DNA of 10,486 nt from Anaerolineae bacterium. GTDB lineage: Bacteria > Chloroflexota > Anaerolineae > Aggregatilineales > Phototrophicaceae. The stretch is taken from assembly GCA_028284565.1 (NCBI GenBank), contig JANQRM010000129.1, forward strand, positions 1 to 10,486, in the 5' to 3' direction. Each line of letters opens with the position of its first letter. Position 1 is the first letter of the stretch. The notes under the pieces are model-generated. The model saw only the letters and a list, made by a program, of their open reading frames with translations, had not been told where the DNA came from and ran no database searches. A program made the translations under genes and the position numbers. Of this stretch, positions 1 through 6,767 are shown piece after piece.

Positions 1-1251
1 TTCATTGTCCCCGGTCCAGATACGAATACGCTCTCCAGTTATTGGATGTGGCAGTGTCCAACTAGGTGTGGTTTCTTCGCCTGTATCGGTGCTTTCCCAC
101 GGGAACATTGCGCCATGGTAGCCATTCTTTTGGGCTTTGTTGCGCGCACCGTCGAGGTTGTGATAGCGATACATCAACAAGCGTTGGGCAAGTTCAGGAT
201 GCGAGAGTGTAAGTGGCGGAACAATGAATAATTCAGTATCCCAGAAAACATGTCCTTTATACCCGAAGCCACTCAAGGTTTTGGCGGCGATGCTGACTTT
301 ATCCTCATGAGTTGGTGTCGCAATAAGGAAGTGATAGATACAAAAGCGGACCGCCAGTTGGGCAAGCTCATCGCCTTTGATTTGGATGTCCAGCTTATTC
401 CAGTAATCATTCCATGCCGAGTCGTGTGCTTGCTTGAGCAATTCGTATCCTGTTTGACAGGCTTGTCGCAATATCTTGCCACAGTGTTTTATGGGATCAT
501 TGCTTGTTCGGCTAGTCTTTACTGCAACATATTTTGTGACGACGATTTTTTGATTTTGTTCCACCATCAAATTTAATTGATGGCTTGGCTTCCGTGTTTC
601 ACTAACATCCGCCCAATCACCATCAACGCTATCCACAGTTGTGCAACTTTGCATGGCAACACGATAGTCACTTGGGTCGGCTGTGCCTTCAAAACATAAC
701 ACATTATCATTTACACCAACGCTCCAATTGCCCCAATGGTCGATGTTTTCTGGATTGAGTACAGTCGCATCTAAAGAGCTTGTGACGACAATTTCGTGCG
801 TACCATCACTTAACACTTGGATCAAGACTTGAAGTGCCATGACATTGGGGTTATCCAAGCTGGTGAAGCGTTCAAAAGCCAAGCGAACAACATCCTGCTT
901 TGGGCTTAACCAAAGAACTCCGCGTGTTAGCGTCGCTGTTTTCAGGTCTAATGCACGCTCATAACCGAGAATTTTGCCTTCATCTAAACGAAAGGTCTCG
1001 CCGTTGATACTAATCGTCAGAGCTAAAGCATTGGGCATGCTTACCAGTTCTGGAACCAACTCACCGTCTTTGTGATTGAAGATTCCGGCAAGTAGGGTCG
1101 TCGAATTGTCGTTGGGATAGCTTTCTTCAAAGCTACCGCGCACACCAAATAAACCATTACCAATTGTAAAGATGGTTTCTGTATGTGGGATACGTTCAGG
1201 ATAAAAGGGACATTCTTTGACTTGCCACAGGCGTTTGTCGTAGGCGTTCAT
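1..1251 (-). CDS. GH65-family glycoside phosphorylase/hydrolase, N-terminal part (partial)
   Basis: This open frame runs off the left edge, so only the first 417 codons are present. The start ATG has a GAGGAA Shine-Dalgarno overlapping the LacI stop codon 8 nt upstream. Residues 31-43 (GNGLFGVRGSFEE) match the conserved N-terminal motif of GH65 maltose/kojibiose/trehalose phosphorylases. Residues about 10-260 form the beta-sandwich domain. The (alpha/alpha)6 barrel begins near residue 290, with GYKGHVFWDTELF (330-342), MYRYHNLDGARNKA (360-373) and GYHGAMFPWES (377-387), all hallmark GH65 blocks. There is no signal peptide, so it acts in the cytoplasm. Known family members cleave alpha-glucosyl disaccharides, usually with phosphate to give beta-glucose 1-phosphate. 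The catalytic acid glutamate lies beyond the window, so the exact substrate and the choice of phosphorolysis or hydrolysis cannot be decided. As the last visible gene of a sugar ABC-transporter operon, it probably processes the imported sugar. Confidence 0.93.
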   Translation of the reverse strand, partial: MNAYDKRLWQVKECPFYPERIPHTETIFTIGNGLFGVRGSFEESYPNDNSTTLLAGIFNHKDGELVPELVSMPNALALTISINGETFRLDEGKILGYERALDLKTATLTRGVLWLSPKQDVVRLAFERFTSLDNPNVMALQVLIQVLSDGTHEIVVTSSLDATVLNPENIDHWGNWSVGVNDNVLCFEGTADPSDYRVAMQSCTTVDSVDGDWADVSETRKPSHQLNLMVEQNQKIVVTKYVAVKTSRTSNDPIKHCGKILRQACQTGYELLKQAHDSAWNDYWNKLDIQIKGDELAQLAVRFCIYHFLIATPTHEDKVSIAAKTLSGFGYKGHVFWDTELFIVPPLTLSHPELAQRLLMYRYHNLDGARNKAQKNGYHGAMFPWESTDTGEETTPSWTLPHPITGERIRIWTGDNE

Positions 1252-1259
1252 GAGCTTCC

Positions 1260-2267
1260 TCAATCAAGTCGTAGGCTACTCTCCCGAATAACCAATTCGG
1301 GGGTCAATAAGTAATTTTGATGAGCAGGATGAACGTTGGCAATAAGATCAAACAAACCATCAGTTAATAACTCTGCCGCTTTTGTGAGTGGTTGTCGGAG
1401 TGTTGTTAACGAAGGCGAAAGATATTCTCCAACAGGCACATCGTCGAAACCTGTAATTGGGACAAAGGTTCCTGTTTCATTCATATAACGGATAGCTCCA
1501 ATTGCAACTTGATCACTCATAGCTACAACGGCATCGGGTGGATAGGGTAATTGCATCAAGGCATGCGTCTGCTCATAACCGTCATCCGAGCGATTGCGAC
1601 ATAGTCTTGCATAGTCATCTGGAAGTTCGAAACCGTTTTCAGCTAATGTCCGCGTATATCCTCGAAAACGATCATCCCGTGTAGAATTACCCACACGCCA
1701 GCCGAGTAAAGCAATGCGCTCACATCCTTGCTGGATAAGATGTTCTGTTGCCAGCCCGATTCCAACATCGCCATCGACATCGACCCAGAAGATTTCATTG
1801 TCATATTCCGAGTCTGTTCGTCCAAACATAACGAACGGAAAATCTTTGTCACGCAAGTAATGTACCCGTTTATCATTCACTTTTGGGTCTGCCAGAATCA
1901 TGCCATCTAAACGACCACTATCGACCAAGTGTTGATAATGGGATAAATCTTGTTCATCCTTTGATTCAAAGATTATCAGCTGACAATCATGAGTTTCTGT
2001 TTGTTTCATCACTTCTCGCAAGAAGACTGTTAGCATGGGGCTAAATTCATCGGCAGTGGGCGGGACTTTCCATGCATAACCAATGGTACGAGAGCGTTGT
2101 TCACGAAAATTGCGTGCCTGAAAACTTGGTGTGTAGCCTAGGCGGTCTACTGCACTCAAGACACGTTCTCTCGTTTCTTCACTGATATTCCCTTTGTTAT
2201 TTAGTACAAAGGAGACAGTTGTAACAGATACTTCTGCTTCTTGAGCGACATCTTTGATGGAGGGCAT
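1260..2267 (-). CDS. LacI-family transcriptional repressor
   Basis: The protein has 335 residues, the usual size for the LacI/GalR family. Residues 1-48 form the winged-free LacI helix-turn-helix (MPSIKDVAQEAEVSVTTVSFVLN). The hinge helix follows (SFQARNFREQRS, about 48-59). The rest is a periplasmic-binding-protein-like effector domain, ending with the typical GFDDVPVGEYLSPSLTTLRQP stretch. The start lies 2 nt after the DUF624 stop. I see no convincing Shine-Dalgarno there, so translation probably depends on coupling to the upstream gene. It sits inside the operon, between the transporter genes and GH65. The likely target is the operator at 6658-6684, which would make it autoregulatory. The effector is probably the imported sugar or a derivative; this is inference. 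Confidence 0.95.
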   Translation of the reverse strand: MPSIKDVAQEAEVSVTTVSFVLNNKGNISEETRERVLSAVDRLGYTPSFQARNFREQRSRTIGYAWKVPPTADEFSPMLTVFLREVMKQTETHDCQLIIFESKDEQDLSHYQHLVDSGRLDGMILADPKVNDKRVHYLRDKDFPFVMFGRTDSEYDNEIFWVDVDGDVGIGLATEHLIQQGCERIALLGWRVGNSTRDDRFRGYTRTLAENGFELPDDYARLCRNRSDDGYEQTHALMQLPYPPDAVVAMSDQVAIGAIRYMNETGTFVPITGFDDVPVGEYLSPSLTTLRQPLTKAAELLTDGLFDLIANVHPAHQNYLLTPELVIRESSLRLD

Positions 2268-2269
2268 AA

Positions 2270-2887
2270 TTAGATTTGGATTTCTCGATAATGGCTAAGA
2301 CGATTGACAACAGCTATATTCGCAATTGAAGAAATCACACCGAATGTTAGTAAAGCCCAAAGTGCGACTAGAAAGGTACTGATAATACATACCAGCACGA
2401 TTCCCAAGCATACGATAGCGGTGAAAAAGGGGTTTTGCAACACCATCACCACAGCATTGCGAGTTGCCCCAAGCAGAGAAGGAGTTTCCATCTCATTATA
2501 GAGGGTCCATGTGTAGAGCAAGACACCAATCCAAATAAAGGTAGAAGCCAGCCATATAAAGCGTAAGCCAACAAAAACAAGACCATCCGCCGATTGATAG
2601 GCGATGAGGTTGGTGATATTAACTAAGCCAAAAGCGAAATGAGCTAACCCCCAACCTAAACTTTGTTTGAAGTCTTCACGAAAAGTATCCCAGAATGCGG
2701 AAAGGTCGGTCTCATGAGGTGATGATTGAGCGTTATAGCCAATACGCATTAAGGCACGGTAGGCGGCTGGCAGGGTAATCACAGGTAGACTACATACCAC
2801 AAAAGCGATGTTTGCCCAGATGTAGGTATAGCCTTTATGACGTACATCCTTCAATGCTTGCCACAGGACCTGAAACCCTGCCAACAT
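2270..2887 (-). CDS. DUF624 (YesL-like) membrane protein
   Basis: This 205-residue protein has about five hydrophobic membrane segments (roughly residues 22-46, 75-97, 104-128, 151-172 and 174-195). Its N-terminus (MLAGFQVLWQALKDVRHKGYTYIWAN) and the SLPVITLPAAYRAL block match the DUF624/YesL family. Such proteins are commonly encoded with CUT1 sugar ABC transporters in Firmicutes and Chloroflexota, but no biochemical role is firmly established. It starts 5 nt after the stop of the MalG-like permease, with an AAGGG sequence about 9 nt upstream. Position between the permeases and the regulator suggests an accessory role in sugar uptake; the sequence itself shows no catalytic motif. Confidence 0.88.
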   Translation of the reverse strand: MLAGFQVLWQALKDVRHKGYTYIWANIAFVVCSLPVITLPAAYRALMRIGYNAQSSPHETDLSAFWDTFREDFKQSLGWGLAHFAFGLVNITNLIAYQSADGLVFVGLRFIWLASTFIWIGVLLYTWTLYNEMETPSLLGATRNAVVMVLQNPFFTAIVCLGIVLVCIISTFLVALWALLTFGVISSIANIAVVNRLSHYREIQI

Positions 2888-2892
2888 ACTCG

Positions 2893-3825
2893 CTAACCCT
2901 TAAGTCCGCTATAGCTGATACCTTCGACAAAGTACCGTTGGAAGACAAAGAATAGAATAGCTAATGGAACAGTCGCAATGACCGCACCAGCTAGGAAAGT
3001 ATTCCACTCCAAGGTCGCTCCGAACTCACCACGTAACAGTGCTAAACCCAAGGGTAAATTGTACTTATCTGGTGAATTTGTGACGATAATCAGCACGTCC
3101 ATGAAGTTGTTCCATGTTCCTTGGAAACTGAAGATGGTCAGGGCAGTCAACGCTGGGGTCGCCATTGGTAAAACAATGCGGAAGAACATGGTGAGGCGGT
3201 TCGCACCGTCGACTTGTGCCGCTTCTTCAATCTCTTCAGGAATCGATTCAAAGAACTGTTTCATCAAGAATACGCCAAAAGCATCTGCCGCTAATGCTAA
3301 GATGACTCCCTGATAGGTATTCAACAAACCGAGTTGCTTCAAGATGATGAAGCGTGGGATCAATAGCACGACGCCCGGTATCATCATCGTTCCCAAGATG
3401 AGATAAAATATTGCCCGATTACCGGGAAACTTCATACGAGCCAGTGCATAACCTGCCATAGAATCGAAGATGAGCCTTAGGACGGTGACCGCTACTGCAT
3501 AGATAATGGTATTCATGAACCAGCGACCAAAGTCAAACTCGAAGATGCGTTCATAACCTTCTGTTGAGGGGTTAAAAGTTAATTCGCCACTCGTCTCTTC
3601 TGCTGGTAAATATGCACCTGTATCGGCAGATTGGCAATCTACTCCAAAAGGAGGGATAGGCACAAAGGATTGCGGAATCTGTCGGGTGACGGGAAGGCAC
3701 TTGAACGAATTGGCTACTGTTAACACAAAAGGAACGGTTTCGATTAAGGCAAAGATGATTAAAAAGCCAAAGCCAAATGTTGCAAGTATTCTTCTAAGGG
3801 TTTGATTTCCTTGTTGATTCTCCAT
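2893..3825 (-). CDS. CUT1 sugar ABC transporter permease (MalG-like)
   Basis: This 310-residue integral membrane protein belongs to the MalG half of CUT1 carbohydrate importers. The first membrane helix is about residues 13-38, and five more follow from residue 104 onward. The cytoplasmic EAA loop, which docks on the ATPase, is clear at residues 200-220 (EEAAQVDGANR, then FFRIVLP). The C-terminus (ALLRGEFG, then FQRYFVEGISYSGLKG) is typical of the family. Between helices 1 and 2 there is an extended periplasmic loop of about 60 residues containing two cysteines (43 and 64), which could form a disulfide. The start is set by a strong GGAGG 6 nt upstream, lying inside the end of the MalF-like gene; the two genes are 1 nt apart. 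It should pair with the MalF-like permease. Confidence 0.95.
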   Translation of the reverse strand: MENQQGNQTLRRILATFGFGFLIIFALIETVPFVLTVANSFKCLPVTRQIPQSFVPIPPFGVDCQSADTGAYLPAEETSGELTFNPSTEGYERIFEFDFGRWFMNTIIYAVAVTVLRLIFDSMAGYALARMKFPGNRAIFYLILGTMMIPGVVLLIPRFIILKQLGLLNTYQGVILALAADAFGVFLMKQFFESIPEEIEEAAQVDGANRLTMFFRIVLPMATPALTALTIFSFQGTWNNFMDVLIIVTNSPDKYNLPLGLALLRGEFGATLEWNTFLAGAVIATVPLAILFFVFQRYFVEGISYSGLKG

Positions 3826-3826
3826 C

Positions 3827-5188
3827 TTATCCCTCCACTGTTTCGCTCGTAAAGCGACGCTGTATCATGGTGAAAATGAAGATAATCACAAAGAGCAACA
3901 GAGCTGTCGCCGCCGCTAAACCCATATTGGAGTTGTTAAATCCATTCTCATAAACAATGTAGGCAATGGTCAGTGTCGTCTTTGCCGGACCACCACTCGA
4001 AATAACGAAGATTTGGTCAAAGACTTGGAATGTCCCAATCAAACCTAGTGTCACAACAAAGAATGTCGTTGGAGCGAGCAGAGGAACTGTGATCCTGCGG
4101 AACGCTTGCCATGAACTTGCACCATCAATCTGCGCCGCTTCATATACTGATGCAGGAATATTTTGTAATGCGGCTAGATAAATCACCATCAATGTACCAA
4201 TGGTTGTCCACGTATTTAAGATCATGATAGTTAACATGGTCACGCTCGGACCGCTAATCCAATCCCAGAGCGTAATACCCGCAAGCCGTGAACTTGCCCA
4301 GTCACCAACGGTATCCCGCGAGACTCCAAACAAGCCAAGGATGTTGTGAATGACACCATTCGGGTCATCTAGCCATGTTACTGCTTCATAGTTCGGGAAA
4401 ATTGTCCCCAGCACCACGTTTACTATCCCGCTTCGGGTAAACATCCACATGAAGATAATCGAAATCACCACTGAGGATGTAATTGACGGAAAGTAAAAGG
4501 CTGTCCGAAAGAAGCTTTTCCCCCGCAACCATTTCTGATTCACGATGACTGCAAGTACAAGCGCGAGAATCGTCTGCATTGGGACCACGCCCAACACAAA
4601 ATAAACGGTGTTTTTCAACGAGAGGAAGAAATCACGTTGCGCTAAACCTTGCTCAAATAACAAGCGTTGATAATTATCTAAGCCAACGAATTCAAAGGCA
4701 TCATCACGTCCACCTGCTACAGGTAGTGGGTTATTGACTTCGACATTGCCTTCTAAATCGCCTGTGACTGTATTAATTCGTCCAGTAGCCGTATTGGTTT
4801 CGATACCGCGGGAGTCATCAACAGCTTTTACATCGACAAGAATCGTATTGCCTTCTCCAGCCGGTAACTCAGCATCCGCCAGCGTAACAAATTCGAGCGG
4901 TTCACTGCCTCCAGACATGACAATCGTTCCAGCTGAGATGGTAATCGCCTCATCAGTCAGATTGGTAAATTCCACTTCTCCAGTTGCACCTTCTGCCGTT
5001 TGCCCAAGTGGACTAATCCCATTCCAATCGGTAAAGCTGATTAACAGTGCAAAGCCAATGGGAATAACGAGGAAGATTAAGAAGATAATGACAGCTGGAG
5101 CCAAAAACCCATAAGCGGTGATGGCTTCTTCAATTTGTTTTTGACGGAGGGTCTTAAATTCAGTATTGGGTGGCTTATCTTGTGCCAT
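3827..5188 (-). CDS. CUT1 sugar ABC transporter permease (MalF-like) with inserted beta-rich periplasmic domain
   Basis: This permease has 453 residues, far longer than the usual 290-320. I chose the ATG at 5188 because AGGA lies 8 nt upstream; an in-frame ATG at 5197 overlaps that AGGA and has no spacer. Helix 1 is about residues 27-54. Residues 63-165 form an extra periplasmic domain (see separate entry). The remaining helices begin at about 190. The EAA loop is at 349-370 (YEAAQIDGASSWQAFRRITVP). A second, smaller insertion of about 40 residues (278-317) lies before the SVTMLTIMILNTW helix. Gene order (binding protein, MalF-like, MalG-like) is standard for CUT1 importers. No ATPase gene is visible, so a shared ATPase is likely. 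The function as a sugar permease is secure; the role of the inserted domain is not. Confidence 0.94.
   Translation of the reverse strand: MAQDKPPNTEFKTLRQKQIEEAITAYGFLAPAVIIFLIFLVIPIGFALLISFTDWNGISPLGQTAEGATGEVEFTNLTDEAITISAGTIVMSGGSEPLEFVTLADAELPAGEGNTILVDVKAVDDSRGIETNTATGRINTVTGDLEGNVEVNNPLPVAGGRDDAFEFVGLDNYQRLLFEQGLAQRDFFLSLKNTVYFVLGVVPMQTILALVLAVIVNQKWLRGKSFFRTAFYFPSITSSVVISIIFMWMFTRSGIVNVVLGTIFPNYEAVTWLDDPNGVIHNILGLFGVSRDTVGDWASSRLAGITLWDWISGPSVTMLTIMILNTWTTIGTLMVIYLAALQNIPASVYEAAQIDGASSWQAFRRITVPLLAPTTFFVVTLGLIGTFQVFDQIFVISSGGPAKTTLTIAYIVYENGFNNSNMGLAAATALLLFVIIFIFTMIQRRFTSETVEG
4694..5002 (-). other. Baseplate J-like beta domain inserted in the MalF-like permease loop
   Basis: This segment encodes residues about 63-165 of the MalF-like permease, between membrane helices 1 and 2. 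The pattern GEVEFTNLTDEAITISAGTIV, then FVTLADAELPAG, VDVKAVD, GRINTVTGDLEGNVEV and finally NPLPVAGGRDD closely resembles the beta-rich repeat found in baseplate J/gp47-like and similar Chloroflexota surface proteins. That repeat typically reads: xFTNLTxxxVTIPAGTVV, RFxT, VPAG, VxVxAVxxG, NVxAGxI, VxNPxPxxGG. Topology places it outside the membrane, where MalF of E. coli also has an extra loop (P2) that touches the binding protein. The resemblance is by eye; the position and length are read directly. Confidence 0.7.
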
Positions 5189-5196
5189 AAAGCCCA

Positions 5197-5200
5197 TCCT
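5197..5200 (-). promoter_or_regulatory. Ribosome binding site deciding the MalF-like permease start
   Basis: AGGA lies 8 nt before the ATG at 5188. The alternative ATG at 5197 begins with the last base of this AGGA, leaving no spacer, so 5188 is preferred. Confidence 0.55.
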
Positions 5201-5260
5201 ACTATCAATAAATTTTTACAGGTTGAGGTTAATCGCAACTAAAGTAGCTGTCTAAAATGC

Positions 5261-5304
5261 ATGGTAGGGGCGGGGCATCTAGTCGACGCAAACCGCCCAA
5301 CCAT
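5261..5304 (-). repeat. Intergenic hairpin between binding-protein and permease genes
   Basis: A 44-nt inverted repeat lies in the 134-nt gap between the solute-binding-protein stop and the permease start. ATGGT (5261-5265) pairs with ACCAT (5300-5304), and GGGCGG (5268-5273) pairs with CCGCCC (5293-5298). Inside, GCATC pairs with GACGC with one mismatch, around a 5-nt loop. On the minus strand only a short TTTT follows, so it is a weak terminator at best. Hairpins at this place commonly protect the binding-protein mRNA or cause partial termination, giving more binding protein than permease. The GTAGGGGCGGGGC flank also looks like a dispersed intergenic repeat unit. Both readings are inference. 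Confidence 0.6.
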
Positions 5305-5322
5305 CTAAATGTGATTGACTAA

Positions 5323-6621
5323 CTAGTTCCCCATTACTTCTTCAGCGGCGAGTTCAGCTTCAAAGATGAGGTCATCTATCGTGATGTCACCCGCGAAAAG
5401 TTGTTGAATACCCGCATTAAAGGCATCGACAAAGGGACCAAAGCCAACATCGAATTGCCAACGGCGTGCATAATCCCCACCAGCGATAAAGGCTTGAACA
5501 TCGTCTGCATTAAATCCAGTGCCTTCGGAACGGGGTCCCCAAGTGTTAACATAGGCTTCAGCGGCTGCGCCACGGGTTGGCATCGGTCCGAAGGAAACAT
5601 CAGCAGTCAACAGTTGACCTGCTTCACTTGTCAAGAAATTGACCAATTGCCATGAGGCTTCGAGGTTATCATTATCTGCGGCAACGCCATAACATACGGT
5701 GAATGCCATGGTGGCATGTCCACCTGGACCTTCTGGTAATTCAGCAACGCCCCAATTGAGTTCGGGATAGTTTTGGAGCAAGAAGTTAATCACCCAGTTG
5801 CCTTCCATCGCCATTGCGGAACGACCTTCACCAAAGGCTTCTCCACCCCAACCAGAGTCTACAACAGAAGGTGAACCACCAGTGCCATTGAGTGCGAAAC
5901 TCGAATAGTATTCCAAGGCTGCACGTGCGGCATCATCATTCATCGCATAATTACCATCAGCATCCACAACTGCACCACCTGCTTGATAGAGGAACTGCAA
6001 GAAACGCGGAAGTTCAGGCGGAGTTACCAAACCAATGACACCCGCATCCGCGTCGGTTAAGGCTTCAGCAGCGGCACTCAGGTCGTCCCAAGTCCAATCA
6101 GCGGTAGGATAATCTAAGCCAGCCGCATCAAAGAGGTCTTTGTTATATTGCAAGGCTAAGGTTGAGAAATCTTTTGGTGGGCAATATAGAATGTCTTGAT
6201 ACGTGAAAACATTTAACAAATCAGGATAGAATCCTTCAGGTTCTTCGATTTCACCTTCACCAACTGCCACAACACCTGCTTGCGCCCAGTCAGGCAATCT
6301 ATAACTATCGATATAGAAAACATTGGCATAATCCCCGCTGGCAAAGCCTGTTTGCATGGTCACCTCGAAGTTGGGTGAAGGGATAAATTCTACGGTGATG
6401 CCTGTTTCTTCAGTGAATTGTTCGAGTAGTGCGCTCAGAGTAGCGTCCTCTTCTGGACTCGATGACCATCCACTGAGAACGAGATCAGCATTGCTCCCAC
6501 TAATTGCGTCGGCAACATCACGAGCTTCCTCTTCTGGATCATCTTGTGCAATGACAAGACTGAAACTCATGAGTGTCAATGCCACTACCAAGAGTAAACT
6601 TAATAAACGTAGATGTTTCAT
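5323..6621 (-). CDS. Extracellular sugar-binding protein of ABC transporter (family 1 type)
   Basis: This 432-residue exported binding protein feeds the two permeases downstream. I chose the ATG at 6621 (MKHLRLLSLLL) because GAGGAG lies 7 nt upstream; two earlier in-frame ATGs would prepend nine residues and break the signal-peptide pattern. The signal peptide spans residues 1-26 and probably ends at VIA|QDD. There is no lipobox cysteine, so the protein is not an evident lipoprotein. The mature part begins with an acidic stretch, then LVLSGWSSSPEEDATLSALL and QFTEETGITVEFIP, the usual start of SBP_bac_1 proteins. Later blocks include YNKDLFDAAGLDYP, WTWDDLSAAAEAL and a FGEGRSAMAMEGNW segment, all typical of sugar binders. 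It is the first gene behind the promoter and operator. The ligand is not readable, but the GH65 partner suggests an alpha-linked di- or oligosaccharide. Confidence 0.95.
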   Translation of the reverse strand: MKHLRLLSLLLVVALTLMSFSLVIAQDDPEEEARDVADAISGSNADLVLSGWSSSPEEDATLSALLEQFTEETGITVEFIPSPNFEVTMQTGFASGDYANVFYIDSYRLPDWAQAGVVAVGEGEIEEPEGFYPDLLNVFTYQDILYCPPKDFSTLALQYNKDLFDAAGLDYPTADWTWDDLSAAAEALTDADAGVIGLVTPPELPRFLQFLYQAGGAVVDADGNYAMNDDAARAALEYYSSFALNGTGGSPSVVDSGWGGEAFGEGRSAMAMEGNWVINFLLQNYPELNWGVAELPEGPGGHATMAFTVCYGVAADNDNLEASWQLVNFLTSEAGQLLTADVSFGPMPTRGAAAEAYVNTWGPRSEGTGFNADDVQAFIAGGDYARRWQFDVGFGPFVDAFNAGIQQLFAGDITIDDLIFEAELAAEEVMGN

Positions 6622-6628
6622 GGAGTAA

Positions 6629-6634
6629 CTCCTC
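6629..6634 (-). promoter_or_regulatory. Ribosome binding site deciding the binding-protein start
   Basis: GAGGAG sits 7 nt before the ATG at 6621 and supports that start over the upstream in-frame ATGs at 6648 and 6636. The SD itself is part of a tiny inverted repeat (GGAG TTA CTCC) reaching to the start codon; the stem is only 4 bp, so any effect on translation would be slight. Confidence 0.75.
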
Positions 6635-6657
6635 ATATTGAATAACACTTAAATTTA

Positions 6658-6684
6658 GTAAAACGATTTACTAAATCGTTTTAC
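6658..6684 (-). promoter_or_regulatory. LacI-type operator of the sugar operon
   Basis: A perfect 27-bp inverted repeat: 13-bp arms (GTAAAACGATTTA and its complement) around a single central base. Each arm holds a CG step, at 6664-6665 and 6677-6678, so it can also be read as two overlapping CG-centred LacI-family sites. The better one is GTAAAACGATTTAC, which extends to a 22-bp site at 6654-6675 with 10 of 11 paired positions. It begins 2 bp downstream of the -10 box, about where transcription starts, a classic place for repression. The binder is inferred to be the LacI protein encoded in the operon. Confidence 0.85.
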
Positions 6685-6686
6685 CT

Positions 6687-6714
6687 AGAATAACACATTT
6701 TCCTTTTTTGTCAA
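6687..6714 (-). promoter_or_regulatory. Sigma70-type promoter of the sugar operon
   Basis: Reading the minus strand, a perfect -35 TTGACA (6714-6709) is followed after 16 bp by TATTCT (6692-6687), a 4-of-6 match to the -10 consensus. The spacer is A-rich. The palindromic operator starts immediately after the -10, and the first gene begins about 65 bp downstream of it. The strong -35 with a weak -10 fits a promoter that is tightly controlled by a repressor. Confidence 0.7.
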
Positions 6715-6767
6715 CTTAAGCGGATTTAGGATTGTTGAAGTCAGGTGTGTTGTGAAATACTGTCGAG

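Noticed and set aside
46..576. Plus-strand open frames of 61 and 108 codons, and a 69-codon minus-strand frame at 273-482
   Set aside because: They overlap the GH65 gene, whose conserved blocks run through the whole region on the minus strand in one frame; the others have no recognisable features.
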